NCBI GenBank assembly: GCA_040357565.1
Contig: JBDODJ010000004.1
Source of the DNA: Cercozoa sp. M6MM
Taxonomy: Eukaryota > Endomyxa: Ascetosporea
DNA: 64,000 nt
Reading direction: 5' to 3' (one strand)
The position numbers and the translations under genes are program-made. This document shows positions 63,964 through 64,000 of this stretch, piece after piece. The stretch's first letter is position 1, and the number at the start of each line of letters is the position of its first letter. The notes under the pieces were generated by a model, which did no database searches, was not told the DNA's origin, and saw nothing but the letters and a program-made list of their open reading frames with translations.

Positions 63964-64000
63964 GTATTGATGCGTTGTATGTTCAGAGCGTATGAGTGTG

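Overview
The window is nuclear DNA from an intron-dense, compact eukaryote, probably a protist. I cannot place it in a lineage from this sequence. About 26 genes lie on both strands, usually 100-500 bases apart, and almost all are cut by many short introns (mostly 45-80 nt, GT..AG). Exons are GC-rich. Many introns hold (GT)n, poly-C or AT tracts. Genes were rebuilt by hand from reading frame, splice phase and similarity to known protein families, so outer coordinates are usually better than inner exon edges. I saw no rRNA, tRNA, CRISPR array or transposon open reading frame. There are five assembly gaps (four of 100 N, one of 10 N), three of them inside (GT)n tracts.

Layout. 1-975 holds the 3' half of a SEH1 nucleoporin gene (+). 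1392-4493 holds three little-known, mostly coiled-coil genes. 4851-5604 holds the 5' half of the same SEH1 gene on the opposite strand; the two halves join in phase if contig 1-4571 is flipped, so the scaffold is probably mis-oriented here. Then come casein kinase 1 (6106-7734), PTEN (8172-10254), an unrecognised gene (10495-12675), a large EFR3 gene (13137-19930), a coiled-coil gene (20254-23599), a very divergent TBP-like protein (23878-25559) convergent with a SNAPC1-like snRNA-transcription factor (25736-29071), PAN3 (29273-32583), an EttA-type ABC-F ATPase with a mitochondrial-looking presequence (32907-36310), a CDC6/ORC1 AAA+ protein with an extra N-terminal helix-hairpin-helix (36464-39074), CSN2 (39297-42656), a NOL9/GRC3 polynucleotide kinase (42742-45336), a secreted alpha/beta hydrolase (45554-47039), an unrecognised gene (47841-49589), a three-RRM protein (49734-52520), a LIM-like zinc protein (52875-53369), an RGS protein (53599-55620), an unrecognised gene (56158-56985), a macro-domain protein (57126-59013), a PIP-box protein (59344-60502), an SLC25A42-like carrier (60699-62280), two small genes (62426-63417) and the first exon of a gene leaving the window (63877 on).

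These are mostly unrelated housekeeping functions: nuclear pore, signalling (CK1, PTEN, EFR3, RGS), mRNA decay, snRNA transcription, replication licensing, rRNA processing and mitochondrial transport. There is no operon-like logic. The one functional neighbourhood is the convergent TBP-like/SNAPC1-like pair. The points most worth following are that pair, the HhH-CDC6 fusion, the split SEH1 gene, and the intron features (frequent GTAC donors, a 25-nt intron, motifs shared between introns).
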